This document shows positions 45,978-55,185 of a DNA stretch of 64,000 nucleotides, piece by piece. Source of the DNA: Comamonadaceae bacterium (GTDB lineage Bacteria > Pseudomonadota > Gammaproteobacteria > Burkholderiales > Burkholderiaceae_C); the NCBI GenBank assembly GCA_021299875.1, contig JAJTEW010000010.1:62001-126000 (forward strand), read 5' to 3'. The notes under the pieces are model-generated. The model was not told where the DNA came from. It did not search any database and saw only the letters and a program-made list of their open reading frames with translations. The position numbers were made by a program, and so were the translations under genes. Within the stretch, counting starts at the first letter, position 1, and each line of letters begins with the position of its first letter.

Positions 45978-46799
45978 ATGAGTAAAACCAACGCAAACGA
46001 AGTCGCAGAAGACCCTGAGGTTCTGGCGCCTGTGCGCAAGCCCTCGAAGGGCATCTACATGCTGCCCAACATGATCACTTTGGCGGCGCTTTTTGCGGGG
46101 TTTTATGCCATCGTTATGGCCATCAATGGCCGCTTTGACTTGGCGACGGTGGGCATCTTCAGCGCCATGGTGCTGGACAGCCTGGACGGGCGTGTGGCCC
46201 GCATGACCAACACCCAAAGCGCGTTTGGTGAGCAAATGGATTCGTTGTCTGACATGGTGTCTTTTGGCGCAGCGCCCGCCTTGATTGCCTATGTCTGGAC
46301 CTTGAAGGAGTTGGGTCGTTGGGGCTGGATCGCCGCCTTCGTCTATTGCGCTTGTGCAGCCTTGCGCTTGGCCCGTTTCAACGTCAACACGGCTGTGGTG
46401 GACAAGCGCTACTTTCAGGGGCTGCCTTCGCCCGCAGCCGCGGCCCTGGTGATGGGGTTTGTGTGGATCATGTTCGACAACGCCGTCCCGGCGAAAGCCG
46501 TGTCCTGGGGCATGTTTGCCGTGTGCCTGTTTGCGGGTTTGACCATGGTGACCAATGTGCCGTTTTACAGCTTCAAGGACATGCACATGAAAAAGAGCGT
46601 GCCTTTTGCCACGCTGGTGCTGGTGGCGTTGGGCATCGCGGTGGTCAACATCGATCCGCCCATTGTGCTGTTTGCCTTGTTTGTGGTCTATGGTTTGAGC
46701 GGTTATGTGATCTATGTTTGGCGAAAGGCCAAGGGCCAGCCCACCAGCATGATCAGCACCTCCACCGATGAGCCCGACGAACGCGGTTTGCACCAGTGA
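45978..46799 (+). CDS. pssA: CDP-diacylglycerol-serine O-phosphatidyltransferase
   Basis: Inner-membrane enzyme making phosphatidylserine, the precursor of phosphatidylethanolamine; 273 residues. The CDP-alcohol phosphotransferase motif DG(x2)AR(x8)G(x3)D(x3)D is in DSLDGRVARMTNTQSAFGEQMDSLSD; about eight hydrophobic segments follow. The start at 45978 (MSKTNANEV) has an ACAGGA site; the frame extends further upstream. It lies between the ilv operon and leuA, common in this order. Confidence 0.95.
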   Translation: MSKTNANEVAEDPEVLAPVRKPSKGIYMLPNMITLAALFAGFYAIVMAINGRFDLATVGIFSAMVLDSLDGRVARMTNTQSAFGEQMDSLSDMVSFGAAPALIAYVWTLKELGRWGWIAAFVYCACAALRLARFNVNTAVVDKRYFQGLPSPAAAALVMGFVWIMFDNAVPAKAVSWGMFAVCLFAGLTMVTNVPFYSFKDMHMKKSVPFATLVLVALGIAVVNIDPPIVLFALFVVYGLSGYVIYVWRKAKGQPTSMISTSTDEPDERGLHQ

Positions 46800-46832
46800 T
46801 GTCCGGTGCACGACAAGGCCTGACTTGAACTG

Positions 46833-46841
46833 TGCTAAAGT
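46833..46841 (+). promoter_or_regulatory. Possible extended -10 of the leuA leader promoter
   Basis: TGCTAAAGT has the TGn extension and a -10-like TAAAGT (46836-46841). It would start transcription near 46848, so the leader peptide could be translated from a leaderless or nearly leaderless mRNA. No clear -35. Low confidence. Confidence 0.35.
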
Positions 46842-46847
46842 GGTTCT

Positions 46848-46901
46848 ATGAAATTTAATTTGTCTGCACTACTGCTAGCGCCCCACGGGCGGGATGTGTA
46901 G
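46848..46901 (+). CDS. leuA leader peptide (17 residues, leucine attenuator)
   Basis: ATG AAA TTT AAT TTG TCT GCA CTA CTG CTA GCG CCC CAC GGG CGG GAT GTG TAG codes for MKFNLSALLLAPHGRDV: four leucines, three in a row with two of the codons CTA, rarely used in neighbouring genes. A terminator hairpin follows before leuA (next entry), and competing pairing is possible. This is the structure of a transcription attenuator that responds to charged leucyl-tRNA. Leader genes this short are missed by usual gene finders. Confidence 0.85.
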   Translation: MKFNLSALLLAPHGRDV

Positions 46902-46921
46902 CGCACGCAAACATTGTCCCC

Positions 46922-46961
46922 AAAGGCCCGTATGCCAACCGCATCGGGCCTTTTGCGTTTT
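46922..46961 (+). terminator. Attenuator terminator in the leuA leader, with antiterminator
   Basis: AAAGGCCCG (46922-46930) plus ATGC (46932-46935) pair with GCAT (46941-46944) and CGGGCCTTT (46945-46953), then TGCGTTTTTG. An antiterminator can form instead: CGGGC (about 46886-46890) with GCCCG (46926-46930) and GGGATGT (46891-46897) with ACATTGTCCC (46911-46920). Ribosome stalling at the CTA-CTG-CTA codons would favour it and let transcription reach leuA. Confidence 0.85.
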
Positions 46962-46996
46962 TGCTTGGACTTGCGGTTTTTTGACCAGGAGTGAAC

Positions 46997-48535
46997 ATGA
47001 CTGACAAACTGATTATTTTCGACACCACCTTGCGCGATGGCGAGCAGTCGCCTGGTGCCTCCATGACCCGTGACGAGAAGCTGCGCATTGCCCGCCAACT
47101 GGAGCGTCTGCGCGTGGACGTGATCGAAGCCGGTTTTGCCGCCAGTTCCAATGGGGATTTTGAGGCCGTCAAAAGCATCGCCGACGCGATCAAAGACTCC
47201 ACCATTTGCTCTTTGTCCCGCGCCAATGACCGCGACATCTCGCGTGCGGCTGAAGCCCTGAAAGGCGCCAACAGTGGCCGCATTCACACCTTCATTGCCA
47301 CGTCGCCCCTGCACATGGAAAAAAAGCTGCGCATGACGCCCGACCAGGTGTTTGAGCAGGCCAAGCAGTCGGTGCGCTTTGCCCGCAATTTGGTGGGCGA
47401 TGTCGAGTTCAGCCCGGAAGACGGTTACCGCAGCGAGATGGACTTTTTGTGCCGAGTTCTGGAGGCTGTGATCGCTGAAGGCGCCACCACCATCAATGTG
47501 CCCGACACCGTGGGATATGCCGTGCCCGAGTTGTATGGCGAGTTCATCCGCACCTTGCGCGAGCGCATCCCCAACTCAGACAAAGCGATTTGGTCTGTGC
47601 ATTGCCACAACGACCTGGGCATGGCGGTGGCCAACTCCCTGGCAGGTGTGAAGATCGGCGGGGCCCGTCAGGTCGAGTGCACCATCAACGGTTTGGGCGA
47701 GCGTGCGGGCAATTGTTCGCTCGAAGAAGTGGTCATGGCCGTCAAAACGCGCCGTGACTACTTCGGTCTCGACATCGGCATTGACACCAGCCACATCGTG
47801 GCCGCCAGCCGCATGGTCAGCCAGACCACCGGTTTTGTGGTGCAGCCCAACAAGGCGGTGGTTGGAGCCAATGCCTTTGCCCATGCCTCCGGCATTCACC
47901 AAGATGGCGTGCTCAAAGCGCGTGACACTTACGAAATCATGCGTGCCGAAGACGTGGGCTGGACCACCAACAAGATCGTGCTGGGCAAACTCAGCGGCCG
48001 CAATGCTTTCAAGCAGCGCTTGCAGGACCTGGGCGTCACGCTCGACAGCGAGACTGAAATCAACAACGCTTTTGCCAAGTTCAAGGAATTGGCCGACCGC
48101 AAGAGCGAGATCTTTGACGAAGACATCCTGGCCTTGGTCAGCGACGAAAGCGTGACGGCGGAAAAAGAGCAATACGGCTTTGTCTCCATGTCGCAACACA
48201 GTGAGACCGGGGAACGGCCTCACGCTTCGGTGGTGTTCACCATCGAGGGCAAAGAGGTGCGCAGCGAATCCGATGGCAATGGACCTGTAGACGCCTCACT
48301 CAAAGCGATTGAGTCGCAGATCAAGAGTGGCGCTGAAATGGTGCTCTATTCGGTCAATGCCATCAGCGGTTCAACAGAAAGCCAAGGGGAAGTGACGGTT
48401 CGCCTGCAAAACAGTGGCCGGGTGGTCAATGGCGTGGGCTCCGACCCGGACATTGTGGTGGCCTCTGCCAAGGCCTATTTGAGCGCCTTGAATAAATTGC
48501 AGAGCAAGGCCGATCGGGTTGCAGCACAAGGCTAA
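46997..48535 (+). CDS. leuA: 2-isopropylmalate synthase
   Basis: First committed step of leucine synthesis, 512 residues. [15 protein letters not shown] is the catalytic metal-binding motif, [14 protein letters not shown] the second metal site, and [17 protein letters not shown] follows; the C-terminal LeuA regulatory domain gives leucine feedback. The start at 46997 follows AGGAG by 5 bases (an upstream GTG at 46991 is within the site). Transcription is likely controlled by the leucine attenuator just upstream. Confidence 0.97.
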   Translation: MTDKLIIFDTTLRDGEQSPGASMTRDEKLRIARQLERLRVDVIEAGFAASSNGDFEAVKSIADAIKDSTICSLSRANDRDISRAAEALKGANSGRIHTFIATSPLHMEKKLRMTPDQVFEQAKQSVRFARNLVGDVEFSPEDGYRSEMDFLCRVLEAVIAEGATTINVPDTVGYAVPELYGEFIRTLRERIPNSDKAIWSVHCHNDLGMAVANSLAGVKIGGARQVECTINGLGERAGNCSLEEVVMAVKTRRDYFGLDIGIDTSHIVAASRMVSQTTGFVVQPNKAVVGANAFAHASGIHQDGVLKARDTYEIMRAEDVGWTTNKIVLGKLSGRNAFKQRLQDLGVTLDSETEINNAFAKFKELADRKSEIFDEDILALVSDESVTAEKEQYGFVSMSQHSETGERPHASVVFTIEGKEVRSESDGNGPVDASLKAIESQIKSGAEMVLYSVNAISGSTESQGEVTVRLQNSGRVVNGVGSDPDIVVASAKAYLSALNKLQSKADRVAAQG

Positions 48536-48569
48536 TTGGATACTTTAAAAGTATCATTTGGCTTGAATA

Positions 48570-48608
48570 AAGTCACGCAAGTTATTGTTCTTGCGTGACT
48601 TTTTTATT
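48570..48608 (+). terminator. Rho-independent terminator after leuA
   Basis: AAGTCACGCAAG (48570-48581) pairs with CTTGCGTGACTT (48590-48601) around TTATTGTT and is followed by TTTTATT. A strong, perfect 12-bp stem. Confidence 0.92.
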
Positions 48609-48691
48609 TGTATACACTACAGGGCTTGATCAGCACAACGACCACACAGGATGCGCCATTGAACCCCGCTCTCCTATCCAATTTGCCAAGA

Positions 48692-49870
48692 ATGCGCCAC
48701 CAGCCTCAGCTGGGCGCTTTGTTGTTGATGCTGGCTTTGTCGCTCGGTTTGACAGCCCCTGCGGCGCACGCCCAATCGGGCTCATCAGCCACTCAAACCT
48801 CGGACAAATCGGCCAAGAAAAAAGACAAACCGGCAGCGGTAAACAAGGCTCAAGCTGCCAAGGCAAAGACCAAAGACAACCCAAAACAAAAAACCACGGC
48901 CAAGAACAAAGCCCCAGCGAACCACGCAGTGCAAAAAGCCAAAGTGCCGACAACCAACAAGTCGGCCATGAACGCGCCGACTGCTGCCAAGCAAGTGCGC
49001 ATGCAAAGCCATGCCCAAAGCACGCCACAGGCGCGCCCAGGTCGTGCCTCTTTTGGCCAAATGGCGGGTTTGCACGCCACATCGGATGCGCTGGATCTGC
49101 ATTCGAGCGTTGCATTGGTGGTGGACCAAGACACCCAGGAAGTTTTGTACCGCAAAAATGACCATGCTGTTTTGCCCATAGCTTCTTTGACCAAGCTGAT
49201 GACGGGTTTGGTCATTGCCGAATCCAAACTCTCCATGGATGAGCCGATCAGGATCACGCAAGACGATGTGGACACCGAAAAAGGCAGCTCTTCTCGCTTG
49301 GCGGTGGGCACTGTCCTTTCCCGCGGCGATTTGATGCACCTGTCGTTGATGTCCAGTGAAAATCGGGCGGCCAATGCTTTGGGGCGCACCTTCCCGGGTG
49401 GCATGGACAACTTTGTCGACCGAATGAATTCGCGGGCCAAGCAACTGGGGATGAAAGACACGCGTTATGTCGAACCCACTGGCTTGTCCAGTCGCAACCA
49501 ATCGAGTGCCAGCGATTTGGCGGTGTTGGTGGCAGTGGCTTACAAAGAGCCCATGTTGCGGGAGTTGTCCACTTCTCACGGCCGTGAGGTTGAAGTCGGT
49601 CGTCGCACTTTGCAATACAACAACACCAACCGCTTGGTCAAAAACCCGGCTTGGGACATCGGCTTGCAAAAGACAGGTTACATCTCTGAGGCGGGCCGGT
49701 GTCTGGTGATGCAAACCCAAGTGTCTGGCCGCAAATTGATCATGGTGTTTTTGGACTCGGCCGGCAAACTCAGCCGCCTGGGTGACGCCGAGCGTGTGCG
49801 CCAATGGTTGGAAAACAAACCGCACCTGCATTCAGGGCAATCGTTGCCACGCACCGACTTACCGGGCTGA
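48692..49870 (+). CDS. pbpG: D-alanyl-D-alanine endopeptidase, penicillin-binding protein 7 type
   Basis: Peptidase S11 family serine enzyme acting on peptidoglycan cross-links, 392 residues. A signal peptide (LLLMLALSLGLTAPAAHAQ) is followed by a Lys/Ala-rich linker (about residues 30-110), then the three active-site motifs: SLTK with Ser165, SEN, and KTG in LQKTGYIS. Order and spacing match PBP7/8 proteins. The start at 48692 fits the signal peptide; the frame extends upstream across a possible promoter. Symbol given by family, not by close match. Confidence 0.88.
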   Translation: MRHQPQLGALLLMLALSLGLTAPAAHAQSGSSATQTSDKSAKKKDKPAAVNKAQAAKAKTKDNPKQKTTAKNKAPANHAVQKAKVPTTNKSAMNAPTAAKQVRMQSHAQSTPQARPGRASFGQMAGLHATSDALDLHSSVALVVDQDTQEVLYRKNDHAVLPIASLTKLMTGLVIAESKLSMDEPIRITQDDVDTEKGSSSRLAVGTVLSRGDLMHLSLMSSENRAANALGRTFPGGMDNFVDRMNSRAKQLGMKDTRYVEPTGLSSRNQSSASDLAVLVAVAYKEPMLRELSTSHGREVEVGRRTLQYNNTNRLVKNPAWDIGLQKTGYISEAGRCLVMQTQVSGRKLIMVFLDSAGKLSRLGDAERVRQWLENKPHLHSGQSLPRTDLPG

Positions 49871-49913
49871 AATCCGGAGGGCCTTTGCCAATCACATGGG
49901 CTGCCAGAAACTG

Positions 49914-50717
49914 TCAGTCGCTGGCAGGGTGGCCCAATGTGTTGGAAATGGTTTTCGCCGTTTCCTGTAATTTGGGCAGCCAACTCTCGTCAAGCCTGTC
50001 GGCAGGCGCGGAGATCGACAATCCAGCCAACAGTTTGCCTTGGTCGTCGTAAATGCCCGCTGCGATGCACCGCACACCCAATTCCAGTTCTTCGTTGTCG
50101 CGTGCAAAACCCGATTGCTTGACGCGCGTCAACTCCCTCTCCAAGACTTGCAACTGCGTGATGCTGTTGCGAGTTTGGCCAGACAGGCCCGTGCGGGTCG
50201 CATAGGAGCGCACGCGCAGGGGGTCATCGGCGGCCAAGAAAAGCTTGCCCACCGAGGTCAGGTGCAAGGGGGCTCGTCCACCAATGGCGCGGACCACTTG
50301 CATGCCAGAACGTTCACTGTAGGCGCGTTCGATGTACACGATCTCATCACCTTGTCGCATGCTCAAGTTAACGGGCTGTTGTATCAATTTGTGCAACTCA
50401 CGCATGGGGGTGAGCGCCGCATCTCTGACATTCAAACGGCCTTTGACCAAATTGCCCAATTCCAGCAAACGGATGCCCAAGCGGTAGCTTCCAGCTTCGG
50501 GGCGGTCAACAAAACGGCCAGAAGCCAAGTCGTTCAAAATGCGGTGGGCGGTTGACGGGTGAAGACCTGTTTTTTGGCTGATCTCTTTGAGAGAGATGGC
50601 CTCTTCTCGGGAAGCTAAGACGTCAATCAGGGTGAACATCCGTTCAATCACCTGAATGGTGGGCGTGGGCGTGAGCGCAGGGTCTTTTTTCATCATGGAC
50701 TTCAGATGCCCGTTCAT
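49914..50717 (-). CDS. IclR family transcriptional regulator
   Basis: A 267-residue regulator. The winged helix-turn-helix is ISLKEISQKTGLHPSTAHRIL with LNDLASGRFVDR; the ligand-binding domain has GRAPLHLTSVGKLFLA and ELELGVRCIAAGIYDDQGK, which hold the effector site in relatives. The start is MNGHLKSMM at 50717, or MMKKDP at 50696; neither has a strong ribosome site. The regulated pathway is not shown by neighbours: upstream is the aat-bpt pair on the same strand (starting 51508), and downstream pbpG converges. Confidence 0.88.
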   Translation of the reverse strand: MNGHLKSMMKKDPALTPTPTIQVIERMFTLIDVLASREEAISLKEISQKTGLHPSTAHRILNDLASGRFVDRPEAGSYRLGIRLLELGNLVKGRLNVRDAALTPMRELHKLIQQPVNLSMRQGDEIVYIERAYSERSGMQVVRAIGGRAPLHLTSVGKLFLAADDPLRVRSYATRTGLSGQTRNSITQLQVLERELTRVKQSGFARDNEELELGVRCIAAGIYDDQGKLLAGLSISAPADRLDESWLPKLQETAKTISNTLGHPASD

Positions 50718-50770
50718 TTTACTCTGTGAAATAACCTGGGCTGTGCAAGCGCCGCTGTGGCTCAATGGTT

Positions 50771-51508
50771 TCAGACCATGGGCGACCATGTGCCTTTCAC
50801 CAGAAGCTCGCAAGGTCTGAAACGGGCTTTGTAATTCATCTTCGGACTGTCCTTGATCCAATAACCCAGGTACACATAGTCCAAACCCAATTGGGCTGCT
50901 TGCTGGATCTGCCACAGCACCCCGAAAGTGCCATAGCTGGCTTGGTCATCAGGCTCGTAAAAGGTGTAGACCGCAGACAAGCCGTTGTTCAGCACATCCA
51001 CGATGCTGACCATTTTGAGCGCACCCAGGTGGCCATCCTGCGTGGGTTCCCGAAATTCAACGATGCGGGAGTTCACGCGGCTTTGAAGCAAAAATTGGCT
51101 GTATTGGTCAATGCTGTCTTGGTCCATGCCCCCGCCCGGATGGCGCGAGTTCTGATAGCTCAGGTACAAGGCGTAATGCTCTTCGTTGAAATGCAGGTCC
51201 AAAACCCGAACGCGCAAGTCTTGGTGTGCCAATTGCGCCCGACGTTGACTGCGGTCAGGCACAAATGCAGCCACCGCGACACGCAAGGGCTGGCAGGCCT
51301 GGCATCCATCGCAATAGGGCCGGTAAGTGAACAGTCCACTGCGGCGAAAGCCTTGAGAGACCAAGTCGGAATAGACCTCGTTGTGGATCAGATAACTGGG
51401 GGTGGCCACTTGCGAGCGTGCGGAACGTTCTGGCAAGTAGCTGCAGGCGTAGGGTGCCGTGGCATAAAACTGCAGAGCCTGCAGCGGTAGCTCTTTGAGG
51501 TGGGTCAT
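50771..51508 (-). CDS. bpt: Aspartate/glutamate leucyltransferase
   Basis: N-degron enzyme that adds leucine to N-terminal Asp or Glu, 245 residues. The Ate/Bpt N-terminal motif [16 protein letters not shown] with its cysteine, then [15 protein letters not shown] (a CxxC pair), and [20 protein letters not shown] near the end match the family. It overlaps the aat stop in an ATGA (51505-51508), so Aat and Bpt are made together; both feed substrates to ClpAP. Confidence 0.92.
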   Translation of the reverse strand: MTHLKELPLQALQFYATAPYACSYLPERSARSQVATPSYLIHNEVYSDLVSQGFRRSGLFTYRPYCDGCQACQPLRVAVAAFVPDRSQRRAQLAHQDLRVRVLDLHFNEEHYALYLSYQNSRHPGGGMDQDSIDQYSQFLLQSRVNSRIVEFREPTQDGHLGALKMVSIVDVLNNGLSAVYTFYEPDDQASYGTFGVLWQIQQAAQLGLDYVYLGYWIKDSPKMNYKARFRPCELLVKGTWSPMV

Positions 51509-52278
51509 TGAAAACCCTCCAACGATTGCAGTGCCGGCCAATTCAAAGTCTGCGAGCCCCAATGGATGGCCTGCCCACCCAGCGCCTGTTGAACCTCTGA
51601 AACAAAGCAGGAACGAGGCATTTCCCGGGCCCCCAGCGATGCCAAATGTCGGGTATTTTGTTGACAGTCGATGGCGTGGACGCCTTCTTGCAAACACACG
51701 CTCACCAAACTGGCCAAGGCCATTTTGGAGCCGTCTGTGATGGTGGTGAACATGGACTCACCAAACACAGCACGCCCCAAATTGACAAAATAAAGACCGG
51801 CCACCAGTTGGTCCTGGTGCCAGACTTCACTGCTGTGTGCCAAGCCACGTTGGTGCAGTTCTTCATAGGCCTCGACCATCTTGGGGACGATCCAAGTGCC
51901 TTTTTGGCCCACGCGCGCAGAGGCGGCGCACTGGGTGATCACTTGCGAAAAATCTCGGTCAAAGCACAATTCAAATCCCGGGGTCAGCGTCCAGCGGTGC
52001 AAAGATTTGCGCAAGGATCGGTGCAGTCGAAATTCACGGTTGATCAAGACCATGCGGGGGTCCGGGCTCCACCAAAGCACGGGTTGACCTTCACTGAACC
52101 AAGGAAAAATGCCTTGGCTGTAAGCCTCGATCAGCCGCGTCGCAGACAAGTCATCGCTGGCAGCCAGCAGGCCTGGTGCCGGCGCAGTGGGCCCCCAGGC
52201 GGTGTCTGCGCAAGGCAAGGCATCGCCCTCGGCAATCCAGGGCAGTTTCGGCGCATCCACTTGGGCAATAGGGCTCAT
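51505..52278 (-). CDS. aat: Leucyl/phenylalanyl-tRNA-protein transferase
   Basis: Adds Leu or Phe from tRNA to proteins with N-terminal Lys or Arg, 257 residues. It has [24 protein letters not shown], the family signature, and [17 protein letters not shown]. Operon partner bpt overlaps its end. The gene diverges from pgeF with 58 bases between the starts. Confidence 0.95.
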   Translation of the reverse strand: MSPIAQVDAPKLPWIAEGDALPCADTAWGPTAPAPGLLAASDDLSATRLIEAYSQGIFPWFSEGQPVLWWSPDPRMVLINREFRLHRSLRKSLHRWTLTPGFELCFDRDFSQVITQCAASARVGQKGTWIVPKMVEAYEELHQRGLAHSSEVWHQDQLVAGLYFVNLGRAVFGESMFTTITDGSKMALASLVSVCLQEGVHAIDCQQNTRHLASLGAREMPRSCFVSEVQQALGGQAIHWGSQTLNWPALQSLEGFQ

Positions 52279-52336
52279 CTATCAATTACACAATAAATCC
52301 AGATTATTCGCGGGTGCTGGCCTTATGATTTTCCAT

Positions 52337-53125
52337 ATGAAACACTTTCCTGACGGTTGGCTGCGACCGAATTGGCCCGCCCCTCACCGCGTCAACGCGG
52401 TCATGACCAACCGAGCGTCAGGGGTATCTGTTGCGCCATGGGACAGCATGAACTTGGGTGACCATGTGGGTGACGCGCCAGAGGATGTCCAAGCCAACCG
52501 GGATCACTTGGCAGGCTTGTTGGAGCGGCGGCCTGTTTTTTTGAATCAAGTGCACGGTGTGACCTCGGTCAATCTGTCTCGCACTTGCCCTGATGGATGG
52601 GTCGCCGACGCTTGCTGGACCCAAGATGCTCAGGTGGCCTGCACCATCATGGTGGCCGATTGTTTGCCGGTGCTGTTATGTGATGCTTCTGGCCAGTGGG
52701 TGGCTGCTGCCCATGCCGGCTGGCGGGGTTTGGCAGGGACACAGGGCCAAGGCGTTCTGGAGACCCTGCTGTCGGACTTGTCCCAGGCGGGCTGCGATGT
52801 GTCTCATGTGATGGCTTGGTTGGGACCGTGCATCGGTCCTGAAGCTTTTGAGGTCGGCACTGACGTCCTGCACGCCTTTGATGATGGTTCGGCGGCGATT
52901 CGATCCTTGTTTGAAACGCAGTCCAACGGCAAGTTCAAGGCCCATTTGGCGGGTTTGGCCCGTTTGCGTTTGCAAGCCTTGGGGCTGAACAGCATTCATG
53001 GCAATGATGGCGCACCCGTTTGGTGCACGGCATCACAGCCGCAATTCTTCTTTTCGCACCGCAGGGACAGACGTACTCTCGGGCAAAGCGGGCGGATGGC
53101 TGCTTGCATCTGGCTGAGTGCTTGA
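52337..53125 (+). CDS. pgeF: Peptidoglycan editing factor PgeF (multicopper polyphenol oxidase family, YfiH)
   Basis: A 262-residue protein of the laccase-domain family now known as PgeF, which removes wrongly incorporated amino acids from peptidoglycan precursors. Metal-site residues appear in VFLNQVHGV, VADCLPVLL and AAAHAGWRGLAGTQG, and GPCIGPEAFEVG is the conserved C-terminal region. ATG at 52337 or 52325 (MIFHMKHF) can both serve. The last 93 bases overlap, on the opposite strand, the end of the small membrane protein gene. Confidence 0.9.
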   Translation: MKHFPDGWLRPNWPAPHRVNAVMTNRASGVSVAPWDSMNLGDHVGDAPEDVQANRDHLAGLLERRPVFLNQVHGVTSVNLSRTCPDGWVADACWTQDAQVACTIMVADCLPVLLCDASGQWVAAAHAGWRGLAGTQGQGVLETLLSDLSQAGCDVSHVMAWLGPCIGPEAFEVGTDVLHAFDDGSAAIRSLFETQSNGKFKAHLAGLARLRLQALGLNSIHGNDGAPVWCTASQPQFFFSHRRDRRTLGQSGRMAACIWLSA

Positions 53126-53356
53126 GTCGGTTTGCAATTTGGCCGCCACGAACTCTTCGCGGGCCAATTGCTCTGATTTTCGGATGGCTTTTCGCCGCAA
53201 TGGGGTTCCCATCAGGTACACCACCAAGGCCATGGGCAGCAGGCCGTACAGCACGAAAGTGATGATGGCGCCCAAGACGCTGCCCTGCGAACTGAACGCT
53301 TCGGCCAAGGCCATCAGCAAAGTGACATAAAGCCAACCAATGACGATCAAGTACAT
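53033..53356 (-). CDS. Small membrane protein of unknown function
   Basis: A 107-residue protein with two hydrophobic segments (MYLIVIGWLYVTLLMALAEAF and LGAIITFVLYGLLPMALVVYL, each shown only in part here: YLIVIGWLYVTLLMALAEAF), then RRKAIRKSEQLAREEF and a disordered Ser/Pro tail. A ribosome site GGAAAAAAG precedes the ATG. I do not recognise a named family. Its C-terminal third is coded opposite the end of pgeF, so one of the ends is constrained by both proteins. Confidence 0.65.
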   Translation of the reverse strand: MYLIVIGWLYVTLLMALAEAFSSQGSVLGAIITFVLYGLLPMALVVYLMGTPLRRKAIRKSEQLAREEFVAAKLQTDSSTQPDASSHPPALPESTSVPAVRKEELRL

Positions 53357-53389
53357 CTTTTTTCCAGTTGTAATTTAGGTGACAACAAA

Positions 53390-53419
53390 TTGAAAGATAC
53401 TCTGTCCCTTAGATTTTAT
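53390..53419 (+). promoter_or_regulatory. Candidate promoter of phaCAB
   Basis: TTGAAA (53390-53395) and TTTATA (53414-53419) are 18 bases apart, followed by CAGGAG and the phaC start at 53446. It is a reasonable sigma-70 promoter shape in a region with few alternatives. Confidence 0.5.
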
Positions 53420-53445
53420 AAATATGTGGATTCAGGAGACCCAAC

Positions 53446-55161
53446 ATGAGCGCTGCGACCCCGGAATTTTGGTCCCAAATGGGTGAAGGTTTTCAAAATC
53501 AGCTCACGAAAAGTTGGGGTGATGCCATGCGGCATTTTCAGACCATCGACCTCGGGGGCTTGAAATCTGGGCACGAGGCAGCGCCCATGGTCAAGTTCTC
53601 ACCACAGAAACTGCAAGACCTTCAAGGTCAGTATTTCAAAGACGCCTCTGATTTGTGGAATCAAAGCCTGCAAAACAGCTTGCAGGTCAAGGACCGCCGT
53701 TTTTCGGGAGAGGCCTGGACCTCCAATCCGGTGGCCGCTTTTAATGCCGCGACTTATTTGCTCAATGCCCGCACTCTGATGGGCCTGGCCGATGCGGTCG
53801 ATGCCGATGACAAAACCCGTACCCGCATCCGCTTTGCCATTGAGCAATGGGTGGCGGCTGCCGCCCCCAGCAACTTTCTGGCCTTCAACGCCGAAGCGCA
53901 AAAGAAAGCCATCGACACCCAAGGCGAGAGCATCGCCAAAGGCGTCCAAAACCTGATGCACGACATGCGGCAAGGCCACGTCTCGATGACCGACGAGAGC
54001 CTGTTCGAAGTCGGCAAGAACGTGGCCACCACCGAAGGTGCAGTGGTTTTTGAGAACGATTTTTTTCAACTCATCGAATACAAGCCGCTGACCGCCAAGG
54101 TCTATGAAAAGCCGTTTTTGTTGATCCCGCCTTGCATCAACAAGTTCTACATCCTCGACTTGCAGCCCAGAAATTCCCTGATCCGTTATGCGGTCAGCCA
54201 AGGTCACCGCACTTTTGTGGTCAGCTGGCGTAACCCCGACGAGTCGATGGCGCAAAAGAGCTGGGACGACTACATCGAGCACGCCGCCATCGAGGCGATC
54301 CACACCGTGCAGGCCATCACCGGCGCCCCCAAGATCAATGCTTTGGGTTTTTGCGTGGGCGGCACCATTTTGTCCACCGCCCTGGCCGTGTTGGCTGCGC
54401 GCGGCGAAAAGCCAGTGGCAAGCGCCACCTTCCTCACCACGCTGATCAACTTCACCGACACCGGCATTCTGGACGTGTTCATTGACGAGAACTTCGTCAA
54501 ATTCCGCGAGCAGCAAATGGGCCAAGGCGGTTTGCTCAAAGGTCAAGACCTGGCGTCCACTTTCAGCTTTTTGCGCCCGAACGATCTGGTCTGGAACTAT
54601 GTGGTGGGCAACTACCTCAAGGGCGAGACCCCACCGCCGTTCGACTTGCTTTATTGGAACAGCGATTCGACCAACTTGCCGGGTCCTTTTTATGCCTGGT
54701 ATTTGCGCAATACCTACTTGGAAAACAACCTGGTTCAACCCGGTAAAGTCACCGTGTGTGGCGAGTCGATTGACCTGGGCAAGGTCGACATGCCGGTCTA
54801 CATCTACGGCTCGCGCGAAGACCACATCGTGCCGATTGGCGGCGCTTATGCCAGCACGCAAGCCCTGCCTGGCAAAAAGCGTTTTGTGATGGGGGCATCC
54901 GGCCACATCGCGGGTGTGATCAACCCGCCAGCGGCCAAAAAACGCAGCCACTGGTTGAGCGAAGGCACACCATTTCCCGCCGATGTGAACGACTGGATTG
55001 CCAAGGCCCATGAGGTGCCTGGCAGCTGGTGGCCCGATTGGTCGGACTGGCTCAAGGGCCATGCGGGCAAGCAAATCGCCGCCCCCAAAACTTACGGCAA
55101 AGCCAGCAAATTCAAAGCCATCGAAGCGGCTCCCGGCCGCTATGTCAAGGCCAAAGCCTGA
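53446..55161 (+). CDS. phaC: Class I poly(R)-hydroxyalkanoic acid synthase
   Basis: Polymerises (R)-3-hydroxyacyl-CoA into storage polyester, 571 residues. The lipase-like box GFCVGGT holds catalytic Cys303; catalytic Asp and His lie in SREDHIVP and GASGHIAGV. The N-terminal PhaC_N region (FLLIPPCINKFYILDLQP) and total size fit class I, which uses short-chain monomers and needs no PhaE or PhaR. It leads phaC-phaA-phaB. Confidence 0.97.
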   Translation: MSAATPEFWSQMGEGFQNQLTKSWGDAMRHFQTIDLGGLKSGHEAAPMVKFSPQKLQDLQGQYFKDASDLWNQSLQNSLQVKDRRFSGEAWTSNPVAAFNAATYLLNARTLMGLADAVDADDKTRTRIRFAIEQWVAAAAPSNFLAFNAEAQKKAIDTQGESIAKGVQNLMHDMRQGHVSMTDESLFEVGKNVATTEGAVVFENDFFQLIEYKPLTAKVYEKPFLLIPPCINKFYILDLQPRNSLIRYAVSQGHRTFVVSWRNPDESMAQKSWDDYIEHAAIEAIHTVQAITGAPKINALGFCVGGTILSTALAVLAARGEKPVASATFLTTLINFTDTGILDVFIDENFVKFREQQMGQGGLLKGQDLASTFSFLRPNDLVWNYVVGNYLKGETPPPFDLLYWNSDSTNLPGPFYAWYLRNTYLENNLVQPGKVTVCGESIDLGKVDMPVYIYGSREDHIVPIGGAYASTQALPGKKRFVMGASGHIAGVINPPAAKKRSHWLSEGTPFPADVNDWIAKAHEVPGSWWPDWSDWLKGHAGKQIAAPKTYGKASKFKAIEAAPGRYVKAKA

Positions 55162-55185
55162 TTGATTTTTTTATTGGAGACAAAA

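Noticed and set aside
50740..50790. tRNA-like GCTCAATGGTTTCAGA stretch
   Set aside because: The words resemble a D-arm but no cloverleaf can be drawn; it overlaps the end of bpt.
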